Below are positions 23,072-35,191 of a DNA stretch of 64,000 nucleotides, in pieces. The stretch spans positions 3,906,001 to 3,970,000 of the forward strand of contig CM065324.1 of NCBI GenBank assembly GCA_033032175.1. Reading direction: 5' to 3'. A program made the position numbers and the translations under genes. Source of the stretch: Saturnia japonica. Lineage: Eukaryota > Arthropoda > Insecta > Lepidoptera > Saturniidae. Position 1 is the stretch's first letter. Every line of letters starts with the position of its first letter. The notes below the pieces were generated by a model. It was not told where the DNA came from, did no database searches, and was given only the letters and a program-made list of their open reading frames with translations.

Positions 23072-24710
23072 CTACTTGCCTAATCGCCGTCGCAGGCGAT
23101 TGCGGAGCGCTAACGCCGGCGCCCACGGACCCGATGCGCGCTTACCGAGAGCGCGGGCGCACCGCTCCGGGGCCAGCTTCGACACTTTGCTTGGGGAGCT
23201 CTCCGCCTCGTCCTGCTTCCGCGAGCGCTTACACCCGGGAGTGTCCCGAGGTGGTGCCGGCGGTGTCGCTTCATTGCGAGAACGGAGCGCCCGGGCTGTG
23301 GTAATGTGTGCCGGGGGCAGCGGCGGCATGCACGCGGGAGACGGGTCCAACGTCGTCGAGTGCACTTCGGGTTCATCGCGCGCACTATCGGTGCGTCGCG
23401 GCCGCGGACGGACCGGACACTGCAGGGACGGTGGGGAGAGTGCGACGGGAGCGACGCTGGCGCGCACGCGGCCCTTCGCGGCGCCGAGATTCTCCTTCGA
23501 GCGGGCGCCCTGCCGCCGCGCCGCCGGGGCCCGCCGCGAGGACCCCGGGGCGCGCGCCGAGTTTCCCGCCCGTGCCCCTGCCACCGCCGCCGCCGCCGTA
23601 GCTGCCGCACCACGGAGCTCGCGAGCGTACGCGCCGATACTGCGCGTGATCTTTTGCGCGAGTGGAGTTGCAGCGGCGCTTTGCGACCGAGTGGCTCGAA
23701 CGCCGAGCCTTCCATCTTCGTCGTTGCCGGACGCCTCTTGTGTAACCGGTTTTTTCGGAAGAGTTTGCTTTGCCTCGGGGGTACCGGTGACAACTGCGGC
23801 GGTTGGGTTGTCACGCGACGGTTCAGGATAACGACACGGTCGGGTACCGGCGGTGGGGGTGGCGCCGGACGAGACCGAGTCGCGGCTTGCCGAGTGTTAG
23901 GACGAGAAGCTACTTCAGGTTCGTGGTGAGAGCGCAGCACGCGATCATTCGCTGCGGCGGCCTCCTCGCGCCGCGCTTCCGCCCGAGGTCGACGACCACG
24001 CGGCCTATGCGGCGCCTCTGTCGGTGAACTTGATGACACCTCATTTATTTGTATGCCACCATCATCGACAGTGGTACGGTCGCCGGCCGCATCCGGCAGA
24101 ATGATTTCTGAAAGAGATGGGGAGGGCACCGGCTCGAGCGCGTCTGGTTCAGCAGGTGGCGGCGGCGGCGGCGGCGGCTCCGGCACTCGCGTCACAGACG
24201 TCTCTAACTCCGATGGTTCCAATTCAGGTTGATCCGTCTGTGATATCTCATCGGGCACTGCAGCTAGAGTGTTTACGACGTGGGTTCGGCTTAGTAGGCG
24301 TGCCATGAAGTAAGATTCTGCTGGATTGCCATAGGTAGTAAGCGCGTCTGAGTCATCAGGGGCTGTGGATTCGTCCCTAGGTGGGTCATCCATCGGTGCG
24401 ACTGAGAGCCGGGCGTCTAATGTAGCGCAGGGTGGTAATGGGGCAGCGGGGGCGGAGTTGGCGCGTTCAGCGTCAGAGTAGCGCGTCATAATGGTGAGAC
24501 CATTCTGTGGTACAGGACGAGGTTCTACATCGGCAGCACGAGTCTCGTCGGAACGCGTAGGGTCTGGCGGTAACGCAGCAGGCGTGGGAGGCGCGACACG
24601 TTGCGGCCCAGTGCGAGACCGCAGGAACTGTGGCGCGAGGTGGACCCGGTGGGTCAAGCATCAAGGTCACCACTGATGTATTGTCCGCTCTCATTCTCGT
24701 ATTCGACCAC
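23072..24710 (-). CDS. PPM1D-like phosphatase, last exon with two frame slips
   Basis: After the acceptor TTTTCAG the exon codes [20 protein letters not shown], closing the catalytic domain (D317). That frame would stop at 24473-24475. Reading continues sensibly only if the frame changes near 24631 (one extra base on the minus strand within GCGCCACAG) into the long frame QFLRSRTG... The frame changes back near 23777-23781, a run of five C on the minus strand, into [14 protein letters not shown]..., ending at TAG 23072-23074. The start and end frames are the same, so the two slips cancel. The tail is rich in Pro, Ala, Arg and Ser, with an eight-Pro run and an LRSRNE-like basic motif, as in disordered PPM1D tails. 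Sequence error is the simplest reading; true mutation is the alternative. Confidence 0.75.
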
Positions 24711-27700
24711 CTGAAAATAAAATAAAAATATTTGAAAATTTGTGGAGTACTTTTAATCCCCCATGTTAGTTTCCTTGACTAAGACATACCTTTCTAGAGC
24801 ATGATCTACTAAACTCTTTGAAGGATTTAACCAGTCTCTGGGTTGACTGGCATTTCCCCCAACGAGGGCAGCTTCATTGTGTTTCTCTGTGGCTTGGACT
24901 AAGTTAACTGCACCTTCCGGAGATATCATGTTCCATAAGCCGTCAGTTCCAAAGATCAGACACCTGAAATTTGTTTTTAATGCATTTTTGCTGCTGCCAG
25001 AACAGCCGTGTTTGATAACACATTTTTTAACATAAAATTAGTCAGCAACCAGGTAAGCTTTAAAAATATTTGCCTTAACACTAAGTTTCATAACATTTTT
25101 TATCTCTTGTGAAAGCTTGGTCCTGTTTTGAATGAGAAGCTAAAGACGAAATACGATACTATATCTACTACATAAGTTCAACTTGTCATATTAGGGGCAC
25201 AAAACAGATATTTTTACAATTACTTATCCTAAATACAGGAAATTGGGCAATCAAAAGGAAGCTTATCTGTGGATAGTGTATCCCAATTTTTCAGGTTTGT
25301 TGTACATAAGAAATATTGTACATTGTTTAATGCAGTAAGCTATTACTTATTTAAATCGTAAAGTATGTAATAAGTTATTACCGAAACTTAGATGGGTCTA
25401 TTGTCAATACTCCTACATCAGGATCAGGGCTAACAATGAACTCATCATTTTGAGAATTATAACTCCATAGGTCACCGAGTGACCTTGCCACAGCTAGAAA
25501 TGGTATCTCATCCATTGGTGTATTCTTCTTTATCGGACCCTTATGTCCGGGCCGAGGTCTGTTCCATACAACTCGGGGTACACCAGCCTTTGAAACCACT
25601 TTACCACCACATCTCTGAATCCGTTCGATTTCCATTGTAGCTTCAGGTTTATGGTCTGATGTTAAAGGTTTTGCTGCCCATTCTTCACAACCTGTAATTT
25701 ATATCAATAACATAAAAATAGGCAATGAGCTATTTATTTAATAGAATATAAATAAATGCTTGTATTTATATGTCACTGCTGAGAACAGAGTTCTTCTCCA
25801 TGACTCACTGACAATTGCAAATGCAAAGAAATACCAGTAGATCTGTACTAGATCTGGACTCAATGTACTTAAAGAAATGTTTCTCTAACATTTCAGTATT
25901 TTCCTTTATCTTCTGTCAGTCTATATGCAATATTATACAGTTCAATTCATTTATACGCGCAGCCCTGTGTGCGTAAAGCGTGTATAGATACAGTGCCTAT
26001 GAATGCATGCCAAGTAGTATTGTAAAGTACTATTAGTTATTTTACTTATATTATGTCAAAAATTTTCACATCATATTTGTTCAAAATTAAAATAAATCAA
26101 CAGCTTAATTAGGTAAATTCATGTTTATTTGAATTATTCTGTATCACTCCCGCTAGAAATACTAACTAATGAACTTTCCATTAATTTCATTACTTTTGTC
26201 ACATTCTGTTCAATATTTTTCAATTCCCCAAATATTTTCTATAGGGTGGATGGATATGGTGGTAGACGAAGAATTTTTATACTATATTGTTGAGTATTAT
26301 TTCTGTTCCAATTGCTAAATATCTATCTTTTTCAAATTAGAATTTAGTGTATTAATATTTTGATCATTGTGATACGACGCATTATAAAGCATGACCATTG
26401 GTAGGGTGAAACATTTTCTCCATGAGGAACCAGACATTTTTATTATGACCGTACCCTTACAACAAAGCTATAAAAAACACGTGTTGATCGGAAGACGACC
26501 GCCGCGTCGCTGTCATACAAACAAAAATTGCATGTTTATTAGATCACGCTCACATAGGGTCTCGCGCAAAGATGAGTTGAAGTCTCCATACTGATTACAT
26601 TTAAGATTTAATATCTAATGGCACACAAGCAAACATTCAATCAATATTCCATTGGATGTAAGTCTTAACCATTCCATCACCACACCTTGTCATTACCAAA
26701 TATTTATTTACTATAAATTATTATTTAACTGTTTATCTATAATAATTAATCAAAAGAGAAAGTATGGCTCCAATATTAAAATCAATTTAAGATGCTGTTT
26801 ATAAATAATAATGCAATAACCTGGTCTTAAATGCATATATGCTAGGATATGCTCAAGGGTATAATAACTATTAATGATGGTGGAAAGACTAATTTATTAT
26901 GATATGCCTATGTTAAACTTCACATGTTAGTCAATTTGCCTTTCTGCCTTTGATATGAAAAAGGAGTCATTTACCAAGTTGCACAATTGCTCTACCAGAC
27001 AAATAAAACATAATGTAAAATACCTTAATAAATAAACATATAATAATAAATAATGAAATAAGTTCAGCCTCAGGAAATTTTTATTGAACTTGAAAATGAG
27101 CTATTAATCAAGAAGGTAAAAACCACTCCTATCTCTTGACAGCTTTTCAGTATTTGCCAGTATTATTTCATAGGGGTGTAGCAATGGCATTGGAATGAAA
27201 TTGAATATTCATAAATATATTATTGTAAATTTAGATTTAAGTTTTGAATATTCACTTCCAAATCAGAATAATAGATTTTACAATTTTGTATATAATTTTT
27301 TTTTTATTGAAAGACATGAATTATTTCAAATAGTTCAAAAGTTACAAATTATTAAAGAAACTTACAAATAATTTTAAAAAATTCGAATTATTTATATGCC
27401 CCTATTATTTAATTTAAAAAGGTAAACAATGTATCATAATTATTATGGTGATATACAAACCATCTTTCTGGTAACCAAGTACAATAGCGGAATCTCCAAC
27501 ATGTCCAATGTATATTTTTCCTCGTCTTATAAAAGCTACACTTGCGGTAGTACCTGCAGTACTTGGTAGACCTGTTACAGTTTTAGGCCATTTTTCTGAA
27601 AAAAAAAAACATTTTTAATAAAATAGTAAATTTCAATTTATAATGACTGTTTTACTTCACATATGCTCTTCATATCTTCTCTATACATTAAAATTTAAAT

Positions 27701-29335
27701 AAATTAGTTACTTGAAGAAATATCAACATTACCTACATTAAAAGTGGTTCTGTTAATTTATAATGTTATTTTATGGATATAGATCATTCTCATAAATGGT
27801 TTGCAGATGTGACCATCTTCGCTCAGGTGATTTAATTTGAAATTAAACAGATATCAACCAACATGAAATATTTTTTTATTTATATATTTTTTTTAAACTT
27901 TTATTCTATTAAATAATAAGGCTTTTATGTGAAATTTTATTATACTATCCAGCCATCTGACTATAATTAATGAACAAATATACAAACATGCTTTTAAATT
28001 AATATTATTAGCAATTTTGATATATAAATGACTCTCTGCAAAAGTCAAGAGCTTCTTACACTATATTATTTTGGGCTCAATAACTTGCTTTAATAGTGTA
28101 TACTTTTAAATTTATTATATTACCAAGATATAATACCTACTAATTTTGATATATATCTGACTCATTGAAAAGGTCGTGAACTTCTTAAGCAGAGTTTTTA
28201 TTACAAACACTATATTATTTTTCGTTTAATAATTTGCTACATAAGTATATTTATAATTAGATTATACCTAACTAGCTGTTTCCTATATTCTAGTGTCCAC
28301 TATAATACCCTATTCTCTTGCTATAAGAACATTCCGACATTATATGGGTCCTCAGGGCATTGTACACATTCCAAGATAAATCTTTATCTAAAAGACTTCA
28401 TATCTTTGTTCGAAGTCATATATTTGTATACCTAATTACCACACACTTCATGAGTTTTGAAACAGTTTTTTAAAATGAATCTCAATTATTATAAAAATGT
28501 CTATACACATTTGCCTTCAGGATGAGTAAATGAAATGTTAAATTAAAAAGAATTTTCTTTTTTGAATATTAATAAATTCTTTTGTTCACACTATGCTCTA
28601 ATATGGGAATTATATTGTATACATTTCTTAACATAGTTGTCTAAATGGGAATAAAATTATCTGCTTACCGCACAATTTTTGCCACTTTGTACCATTGTTG
28701 ACCTTTTACTCAACATTTTCGTATAAGGAAACCTACACTAATATAATATACGAAACTTGTAAAACTGCTTTCTCTTGTCATTTTGTTGGTTTACCAAAAA
28801 TTGTGCAATCACCAATGTGTTTTAACTATGGGATTTAGTTAACAAAAACCTAACAATAGCCATTAGATAACTTAGACACTCAATGTCAAACCACTCGTGG
28901 AAAAAATAAGTAACTCTGCAAGGTCATTCCATACTTTTCGAACAATCACTCGAACACTCCTTGGTTTGCTCACTGTACCATCACCAACTTTTTTTACATA
29001 GCAACTGAACATAACGCTTTGAGATATTTACCCAGCTCTTTCCACATGTTCAAGTGGGTCAACATGTATCCGTTCCTGATAGCTTTGAGAACATCCTCAT
29101 CATTGTCCGACCAAAATTGCCTCTGCTTTACTATAGAGTCCATCAAATGTTCCTTAGCAAATGCAGCAGCCTCGCTCCCGCCGTGACCGTCATATATCCC
29201 GAAGAAAGCGTACTCCAAGTCTCTCTCATCCTCAGTTTGTTGATAAGCAACAGAAAACAAATCTTCCATGTACTTTCTCCCGCCTTGGCTACAATGCCCA
29301 GTCACACGCAAATTGACGCCAATAGACGCGGGCAT
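23072..29335 (-). CDS. PPM1D/Wip1-type PP2C protein phosphatase, five exons
   Basis: A metal-dependent Ser/Thr phosphatase of the PPM family. The human member PPM1D (Wip1) removes phosphates from stress and DNA-damage proteins such as p38, p53 and ATM; that role here is inferred. Exons on the minus strand: 29032-29335, 27461-27595, 25382-25691, 24790-24963, 23072-24710. All introns are GT..AG and all phases agree. Metal-binding residues visible: D25 in GRKYMED, D49-G50 in YDGHGG, D257 in FGTDGLW and D317 in RADNTS. The PPM1D-type basic loop ([16 protein letters not shown], about 183-198) precedes [11 protein letters not shown] long, low-complexity C-terminal tail of about 500 residues follows the core. 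The start Met fits the family N-terminus. An E-box CACGTG lies upstream at 29453-29458. Two one-base slips in the last exon are described under that exon. Confidence 0.92.
24790..24963 (-). CDS. PPM1D-like phosphatase, exon 4
   Basis: A 174-base exon coding residues 251-307. It begins [18 protein letters not shown], which carries the third metal-site Asp (D257), and ends in LVDHALER at the donor GAAAG|GTATGT. The acceptor is AAATTTCAG. Not visible as a long open frame. Confidence 0.92.
24964..25381 (-). other. intron 3 of the phosphatase gene
   Basis: AT-rich; bounded by donor GTAATAAC and acceptor TTTCAG on the minus strand. No other feature seen. Confidence 0.8.
25382..25691 (-). CDS. PPM1D-like phosphatase, exon 3
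   Basis: Codes residues 148-249. It contains the basic loop typical of PPM1D ([20 protein letters not shown]), then [15 protein letters not shown] and SPDPDV. The acceptor is AATTACAG|GTTGTG and the donor TTTCG|GTAATA. An intron of about 1.8 kb separates it from exon 2. Confidence 0.92.
25692..27460 (-). other. intron 2 of the phosphatase gene, with a possible transposase remnant
   Basis: Mostly AT-rich. Between about 26120 and 26600 the sequence differs in character. On the minus strand around 26220-26280 it reads RLPPYPSTL, then [13 protein letters not shown], which weakly resembles the C-terminal LPPYH-NPIE-W motif of Tc1/mariner-type transposases. The match is short and broken, so it is only a hint. 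Confidence 0.5.
27461..27595 (-). CDS. PPM1D-like phosphatase, exon 2
   Basis: A 135-base exon too short for a simple open-frame search. The acceptor is a long T run ending TTTTCAG; the donor is GATG|GTTTGT. It codes E102 to D146: [11 protein letters not shown], then [16 protein letters not shown], a conserved PP2C strand with the H-V-G-D-S motif. Phase (2 bases in, 1 base out) matches exons 1 and 3. Confidence 0.9.
27596..29031 (-). other. intron 1 of the phosphatase gene
   Basis: AT-rich, no repeat or gene recognised. Exon 1 and exon 2 phases fit across it. Confidence 0.85.
29032..29335 (-). CDS. PPM1D-like phosphatase, exon 1
   Basis: Codes residues 1-101 and one base of codon 102. It contains the first metal-site Asp (D25, in GRKYMED) and the PP2C hallmark [10 protein letters not shown] (48-57). 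The donor is GAGCTGG|GTAAAT. The frame runs on into the intron for eleven codons before a stop, so the plain open frame overstates the exon. Confidence 0.92.
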
Positions 29336-30047
29336 TTTTTAACTAAAACACTACACTTAAAATAAAATAAAAATTATAATTTCATTATAACACAAAACGT
29401 AACCTTCCTAACATTTTGCACTTGCAATTACGAGTCGCGACTGGCGACAGATCACGTGGACATATTGATCATTACGCGTGCCCAGTTGGTAACTAACGGA
29501 CTTTTCCATATGTTAGAAAGGGATAAATATATAATTATCTTGTCAGAATAGGCTAAAACGGACGCCATTATAATTTCCGCCATGTTTAGTTGGTCATGAT
29601 ACCATCCTTTAAATTATTTAAAAGATCTGTTATGAATCTTTTTTGTTAGATCTGTAAGGAATCCATTTATAAATATTTTTAAATTATTCATAAGAAATCT
29701 TTATTTGCTTTTTACTAAAGTAAATGGAATTTATTTTAAGCAAAACATTAATCTACAGATAAATTCGTTCAGAAATAACTAAAAACCACAGATAAATAAA
29801 ATAACGTTTCAAAAACAACAAAAATAAAATAACTATTTAATTTTAATGTACGATATTGTTTCTAAATACATAGGTATTTAATAATATTTCGCCAAGCTAG
29901 CTCAGTGTTATAAATAATATAGTCGGCAGATCGTTGAAATGTTTATTCAACCACCACAATGTATTACACATTCGTAAGTTAGGCTATTAAATAAAATAAT
30001 CAGAAAACACGACAGTCATTTTAAAAGACAACCAACGACGCGCTAGC
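29336..30047. other. 5' flank of the phosphatase gene
   Basis: Probably holds the 5' UTR and promoter of the minus-strand phosphatase gene. An E-box CACGTG is at 29453-29458 and a GCCAT-rich patch at 29571-29585. No TATA box in a clear position. Confidence 0.35.
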
Positions 30048-30365
30048 TAGAGCTCTTCTTTTTATTCTCCGTCAAATGCAAGAATAGAACTAACAACAAC
30101 CGATGCATATACAACCTACATAGAGTAATCATAGTACCTAGACGGGAGACGTATATCACGGGGTCTAGAAGTACTAGGGACGGGTTGTCTTACTATAAAT
30201 ATTACGTAGAGCTCTTCTTTTTATTCTCCGTCAAATTCAAGAATAGAACTAACAACAACCGATGCATATACAACCTACATAGAGTAATCATAGTACCTAG
30301 ACGGGAGACGTATATCACGGCGTCTAGAAGTACTAGGGACGGGTTGTCTTACTATAAATATTATT
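30048..30365 (+). repeat. 159-bp direct tandem duplication
   Basis: Unit 1 (30048-30206) and unit 2 (30207-30365) start at TAGAGCTCTTC and end near 'actataaatatta'. They differ at only a few positions (for example aatgcaag/aattcaag and ggggtc/ggcgtc). The open frame 30185-30367 crosses the junction and is not a gene. Confidence 0.9.
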
Positions 30366-30369
30366 AACC

Positions 30370-30876
30370 ACTCAAGCACCTTGATAAGTAAGTCTACTTC
30401 ATTTTGGAAAAAAAATGAAAATTGGAAACTCCAAAAACATAGAAAATCTAACCTTATGCACTCTCCTTAGGCGTCTCCTTTGAGTAGATTGACTCAATCG
30501 GTATTTTTTTTTGTAAAGATTTTATAGGCACAGGTACACCATATAATAATATATAAATAAAAAATAAAAAAAAAAATAAAAAAAATTCGTCATTGCGGTA
30601 CAATAAAATATTTTTTATATGTTAAAATATATTATATTATAACGTAGAAATAAAACTATTAATATTTAATATACGAAATTATTATTAAATATAAAAACAC
30701 GACCCACAAATGTATAATATACCTACAAATGTATAAAGTACCGCACGCAATAAGAAAACTTGACGCGGCGCTGCACCCGCGGCATTTCAGCCCGATAGTA
30801 CGTTCAAGGACATGCTGTATTATACATAATAATGAATTATATACATATCGTGTGACTATAACCTTTAGGTAATAAC
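30370..30876. other. unassigned AT-rich DNA
   Basis: Includes an A-rich low-complexity run at about 30540-30590. No gene seen. Confidence 0.4.
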
Positions 30877-31138
30877 TGCCTCGTTAGCCTAGTGGTCGTA
30901 AGCGCGACTGCTATGAGCGAGACCCTGGGTTCGAATCCCAGGTCGAGCAAAGTGTTATAGGGTTTTTCCTATGATAATCTTAGTAGCAGCTCGGAGTTTG
31001 GTTTCGTGCCCGATTAATGGCAATAGGCTCGCCCCCTATTACATGGGACCTAAAAAACATACTCGGCGAATTGTGGGTGTACATTAGTACACCTCTGCCT
31101 AACCCTTCGGGAAATACAGGCGTTATGTTATGTTATGT
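30877..31138 (+). mobile_element. tRNA-derived SINE (family A), best copy
   Basis: A full-length SINE. The tRNA-like head shows an A-box-like TTAGCCTAGTGG (30883-30894) and a perfect B box GGTTCGAATCC (about 30928-30938), so it carries its own pol III promoter. The body contains 'cccgattaatggcaatagg' and 'acatgggacctaaaa', and the end has 'aacccttcgggaaatacagg' followed by a (TTATG)n tail. All other family A copies in the window can be aligned to it. Confidence 0.92.
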
Positions 31139-31400
31139 ACGACGAAGCGTCCGCGGAGGATGCTCGCCCTATAGTGTTTTATATATACCTGCCTATAATG
31201 TGTACATATTTCCCGTATGAATACTGAAGTATATAAAGGCATTTCAAAAATAAATGACATGAAGTAAAAATGTATGATAATTTATGAAATGTATTTTATA
31301 TCATTTCTAAATAAATACAATAATTAAATCCAAATAAAACAAAAATAAAAGATTCAGTAAAAACTTCATTCATAGCGTCATCTGTGTGGAGACGGATAAT
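31139..31400. other. unassigned AT-rich DNA
   Basis: Left flank of the duplication. Nothing recognised. Confidence 0.4.
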
Positions 31401-31504
31401 CAGTTATTAGTAATCAATTACGAAGTTATTAGAGGTATAGTAAGGTACTCGTACTCATTCATTCTAAGAGATGGCGCTTAAATAAAACTATTTATTGTTC
31501 ATCC

Positions 31505-31606
31505 TACAATATTACTCAAGCCTGGTGAAGCTTTGAAAGCCTCTATTGGCTCCAAGACCCAAAAACCTAAGAGTCTAGTTAATTCGAAAAAAAAAAAAAA
31601 AAAAAA
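31505..31606 (+). mobile_element. diverged jockey-like 3' end, unit 1
   Basis: The phrases 'actcaagcctggtgaagctttgaaagcc' and 'ggctccaagaccc' recall the jockey 3' end 'cccggtgaagctgtaaaagcc..ggcccctaagg', and a poly-A run of about 26 follows. Its twin is at 37025-37128. Confidence 0.55.
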
Positions 31607-33620
31607 AAAAAATAATTTTATAATTATAGGTTATACTATACCTACTTCGACTAAATATACGTACTGCTAAAAACTTGAACTTTTGTATTTGTAATATACT
31701 GATTTATTATAATTAGTATATTAGAGACTATTTCTCAAGTTTTACCACATTTTAAATGTAATATTAGAATCAAATGAAATAAAAGTCAAAAGGTACACAA
31801 AAAAGGTTTTATGTAGTTTACATACATAGCTTTTCAAATAACAAATATTTAAAAAAAAATGATATGCAAATAAAATCAATACCTGGTAATATTATAAATC
31901 TTGATACACATAGCTAAAATACAATAACACTATTTTTATGTTCTACACATAATTTTATAACCTATAATACAACTTTTACGTTTCGTCATTGCCTATTACG
32001 TAATGGGAAGATTGAAAACAAAGAACGCTGTAAAAAAATAGGTGGGGGTGCTTTTGCACACGGATGAATCATAACATGCGTTGCCAGACGTACGAGAAAT
32101 CTCGTACTTTTAGGATATTTTGCAGTTCTGTAAACGAGCAAAAAAAAACTCGTACGCTTTTTTACGAGATTTCAACAATAGTGTCTGCCAGCGTCCCATA
32201 TACAAATCAAAAATACTAATTATAAAACAATATATTATGTTCATGCACATGACTAGATTCATTGCCTCATCATCAAATGTATCTTTATTCGTTGACTGGA
32301 GAATCCCCGCTAAGATGATTTTTTTATGATTATCCATAATGCACTAATGATGAAATATTGTTTTCTTATTTCTTTTGCACTAACTGAAACAGGTGTAAAA
32401 ATGTATTTTTATGCAATGGTAGTAGAAGTTCTAGTACGTTTCAGAATTTTACTCTAATTATTCACAATAATACCCTAATTTAACCCTAATAATTTTACTA
32501 AAGGAGTAGCCAGATTTTAAAATTACCAAGAAAGCAAAGTGCGCATTATATTCATCAAGCTCTCTGGTTGCTGAAATCTCAAATCGCATGCTAAATAAAT
32601 CAAAAATTAGAGAAACAAATCTGTTTCGTTTTCATCGGGTCTACAACTCCAAAAGTTGACTACATTTGGTTTCAAGACAGGCATAATTAGAAAAAGTGCG
32701 CGTGCATATTTTCAGCAAAATCCATTTAATAAAAACAGATATTAGAAATTGTCTTATTACAGACTAGCTGTGCCCGCGGCTTTGCTTTGCTTTCTTATAA
32801 AAATCGTACTTTCTCAAAATCTATCCGGTCACTCATTTTATAAGCTAAGAAAAGATCGAAAAAAAATATAAATTTCGAACCATAAGGAAATGTGTTCCAA
32901 ATTGATAACTAAAAAACAGTTAAAAAAACTGTACAATAAAAATATAAATGATTTTAATAGCCCTGACATTAACAAAATACTAATAAACATAACCATAATA
33001 TTAATCATGATGAACTAATAGCAAGTACAAAATACATTTTTAAAATTCATAATTTTACGAGATTATGTGTTGAAAGTAAGAGATATTTGGTAAAAAATTC
33101 GCCATCTGGCAACCCTGCTTATGTTAGAGCAAGAGAAAAAATATCGCGTCGTCGCATAACTCAACGCCGCGCGACGCGCCGTCGCTGCACTTGACGCCAC
33201 TTGATAGCACAGGTGTTTAGTTTACATGCGACATATAGAAAAAATAATACTTATCTACTTCATATTATGTTTGTGGCAAAACTCTTTTTTTGTCGTAGTA
33301 ATAATATCTGTTAGAGGTAGGCGATTATGAATGATGACTGAATTGAGATATGTGCTTATTATAAATGTACGATGGGAAGCTAAAAAAGAATCGCTCAGTC
33401 GTAAAGCTCTTTACAAGAACATATAAACCAATTTGCTAAAAAAAAAGGTCGTTCGGTCGTAATCCAATCCGATCCTTATTCTTCATTACTTATACCAATA
33501 TTATAAAGAGGAAAGATTTGATTTTTTGTTTGTAATGGATAAACTCAAATCTATTGGACTTAAAGCTACAGTATCAGCGAGTAATATAGGTTATATTATA
33601 ATTTGAAAGATTAATTTATA

Positions 33621-33714
33621 AACATAACATACCATCACGCCTGTATTCCCCGAAGGGTTAGGCAGAGGTGTACTAATTGTACACCCACAATTTGCCGAGT
33701 ATGTTTTTAGGTCC
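33621..33714 (-). mobile_element. truncated tRNA SINE (family A), unit 1
   Basis: Only the 3' third of the SINE is left (minus strand: 'ggacctaaaaacatactcgg' to the 'gttatgtt' tail). The tRNA head is missing. Confidence 0.8.
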
Positions 33715-35191
33715 CTATAGTAGACTTCAAGTCTTCCTTTCGAATCGGCTTCAAAATAAAAAACAGTTTAATCTTCACGGCAGGGCAGCTGGAGACGAGG
33801 CAGAAACTTTTTCTTATGGAGGTTACGACATGTGGTTACAATATTGGTCAAATGTTGATAGTTTTACACAAAGTATAAAAAATTGGCTATACAAACGGGT
33901 GTCTGTTGGTGAGGTTTGTCATATAAAATTAACACTGGTGGAACCGTGGGGTACAGCTAGTTACATTATATATAGCGACCACTCAGACCGTTCTTCTTTG
34001 CTACAGTGCATATATGAATATAGTGTACAGGAGTTTCAGTGTGCTTTTGGGTTTCTGATTCTTCTCAAATTCATTCATACAAACAACACGCTAACTAACG
34101 TACTTGCAGATGTCTCGAATCCGGCATCAAATAATTATAGCACATTGTGCAACGAGAAAATCTTACTCTCCTCATTTCTAGAACAATTCAACATATTTAC
34201 CTAATTCTTTTTTTACTCTAGTGTACTTTCGCCAGAAATTAGAAAAATTCTAAAGACTACACAGTGCACTAGTCTAATATTTGAGAATATAAATAGATAA
34301 AAAAGAAACATTGTTTGAAATGTAATACTTAGATACACATACACTAAACTTTACTAGAAAAACACAAAAACAAAACCATAACACTGCTTTAGTAATATAA
34401 TATCTAAATAATACAGGAAATATTATCTTTGGTCCTACAAAATAATAATAATACTTCTTAGAAATGGAAAAAGTAATCATAACATACTAATTTTATGTAA
34501 AAATATAGTTTCTGTAATATAATTTGTAAAAAAGATTTAAAAAAAAAAATTAAAAAAAAAATAGCAACGTCCAGACATAAATGCAACAACAACGTAGCTA
34601 TTTTTATCCTAAAGGCGTTTAAGGTTAGTGCCACTGAATTTTTTACCGCCAAAAAAAAAAACAGGCTAATATGAGTGATATACTGTGTAATGTAAGGGCT
34701 ACATTCCCATACATTTTTTACTGGCGCTTACGGCTGTTTGGAACTGAGTGAAGTTTTTCAAAAAGTGCGGTGCTTGAGTGGTTAAATGTATACGATACCT
34801 AATTTAGAAAAACATATTACATTCTTATAACCTTAAAATAATGTAGATGCGAAAGTGAAATAGTTATTCAATCACGCAAAAACGGATAAATGGATTTGGA
34901 TCAATTTTGCACACTTCAAGCTTATAATCTGGATTAAGACAATACTTTTTATCCCAGTAAAGACCCAATTTTTATGTACACATAGACGACAGAAGCTAGT
35001 GCACAATATTTATAACTATAAACTATGTTCTAAAGATAAAATTTCACTGTATAGATGCTATATTTAAAGATTCAGTAATTTGCATATAACAACAAATTAA
35101 TTATTTTTATTTGATCAATAAACAAAATAAAATAATTGAATGCCTAAATTACAATAATTTATTTTAGCTAACATTTAAACTTCATTCTTAA

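Noticed and set aside
23076..23929. Long plus-strand open frames (251 and 207 codons) in the GC-rich block
   Set aside because: They are antisense to the phosphatase last exon; GC-rich DNA has few stops. Arg/Ala/Gly-rich without any motif.
30928..30938. A true tRNA gene at the SINE head
   Set aside because: The B box is perfect, but the head continues into the SINE body and is repeated in other SINE copies; it is not a separate tRNA.
33677..34204. 175-codon open frame, repeated at 39197-39724
   Set aside because: It starts inside a truncated SINE, its end contains repeat-like 'ggggtacagctagtta', it has no recognisable domain, and its second copy is only due to the tandem duplication.
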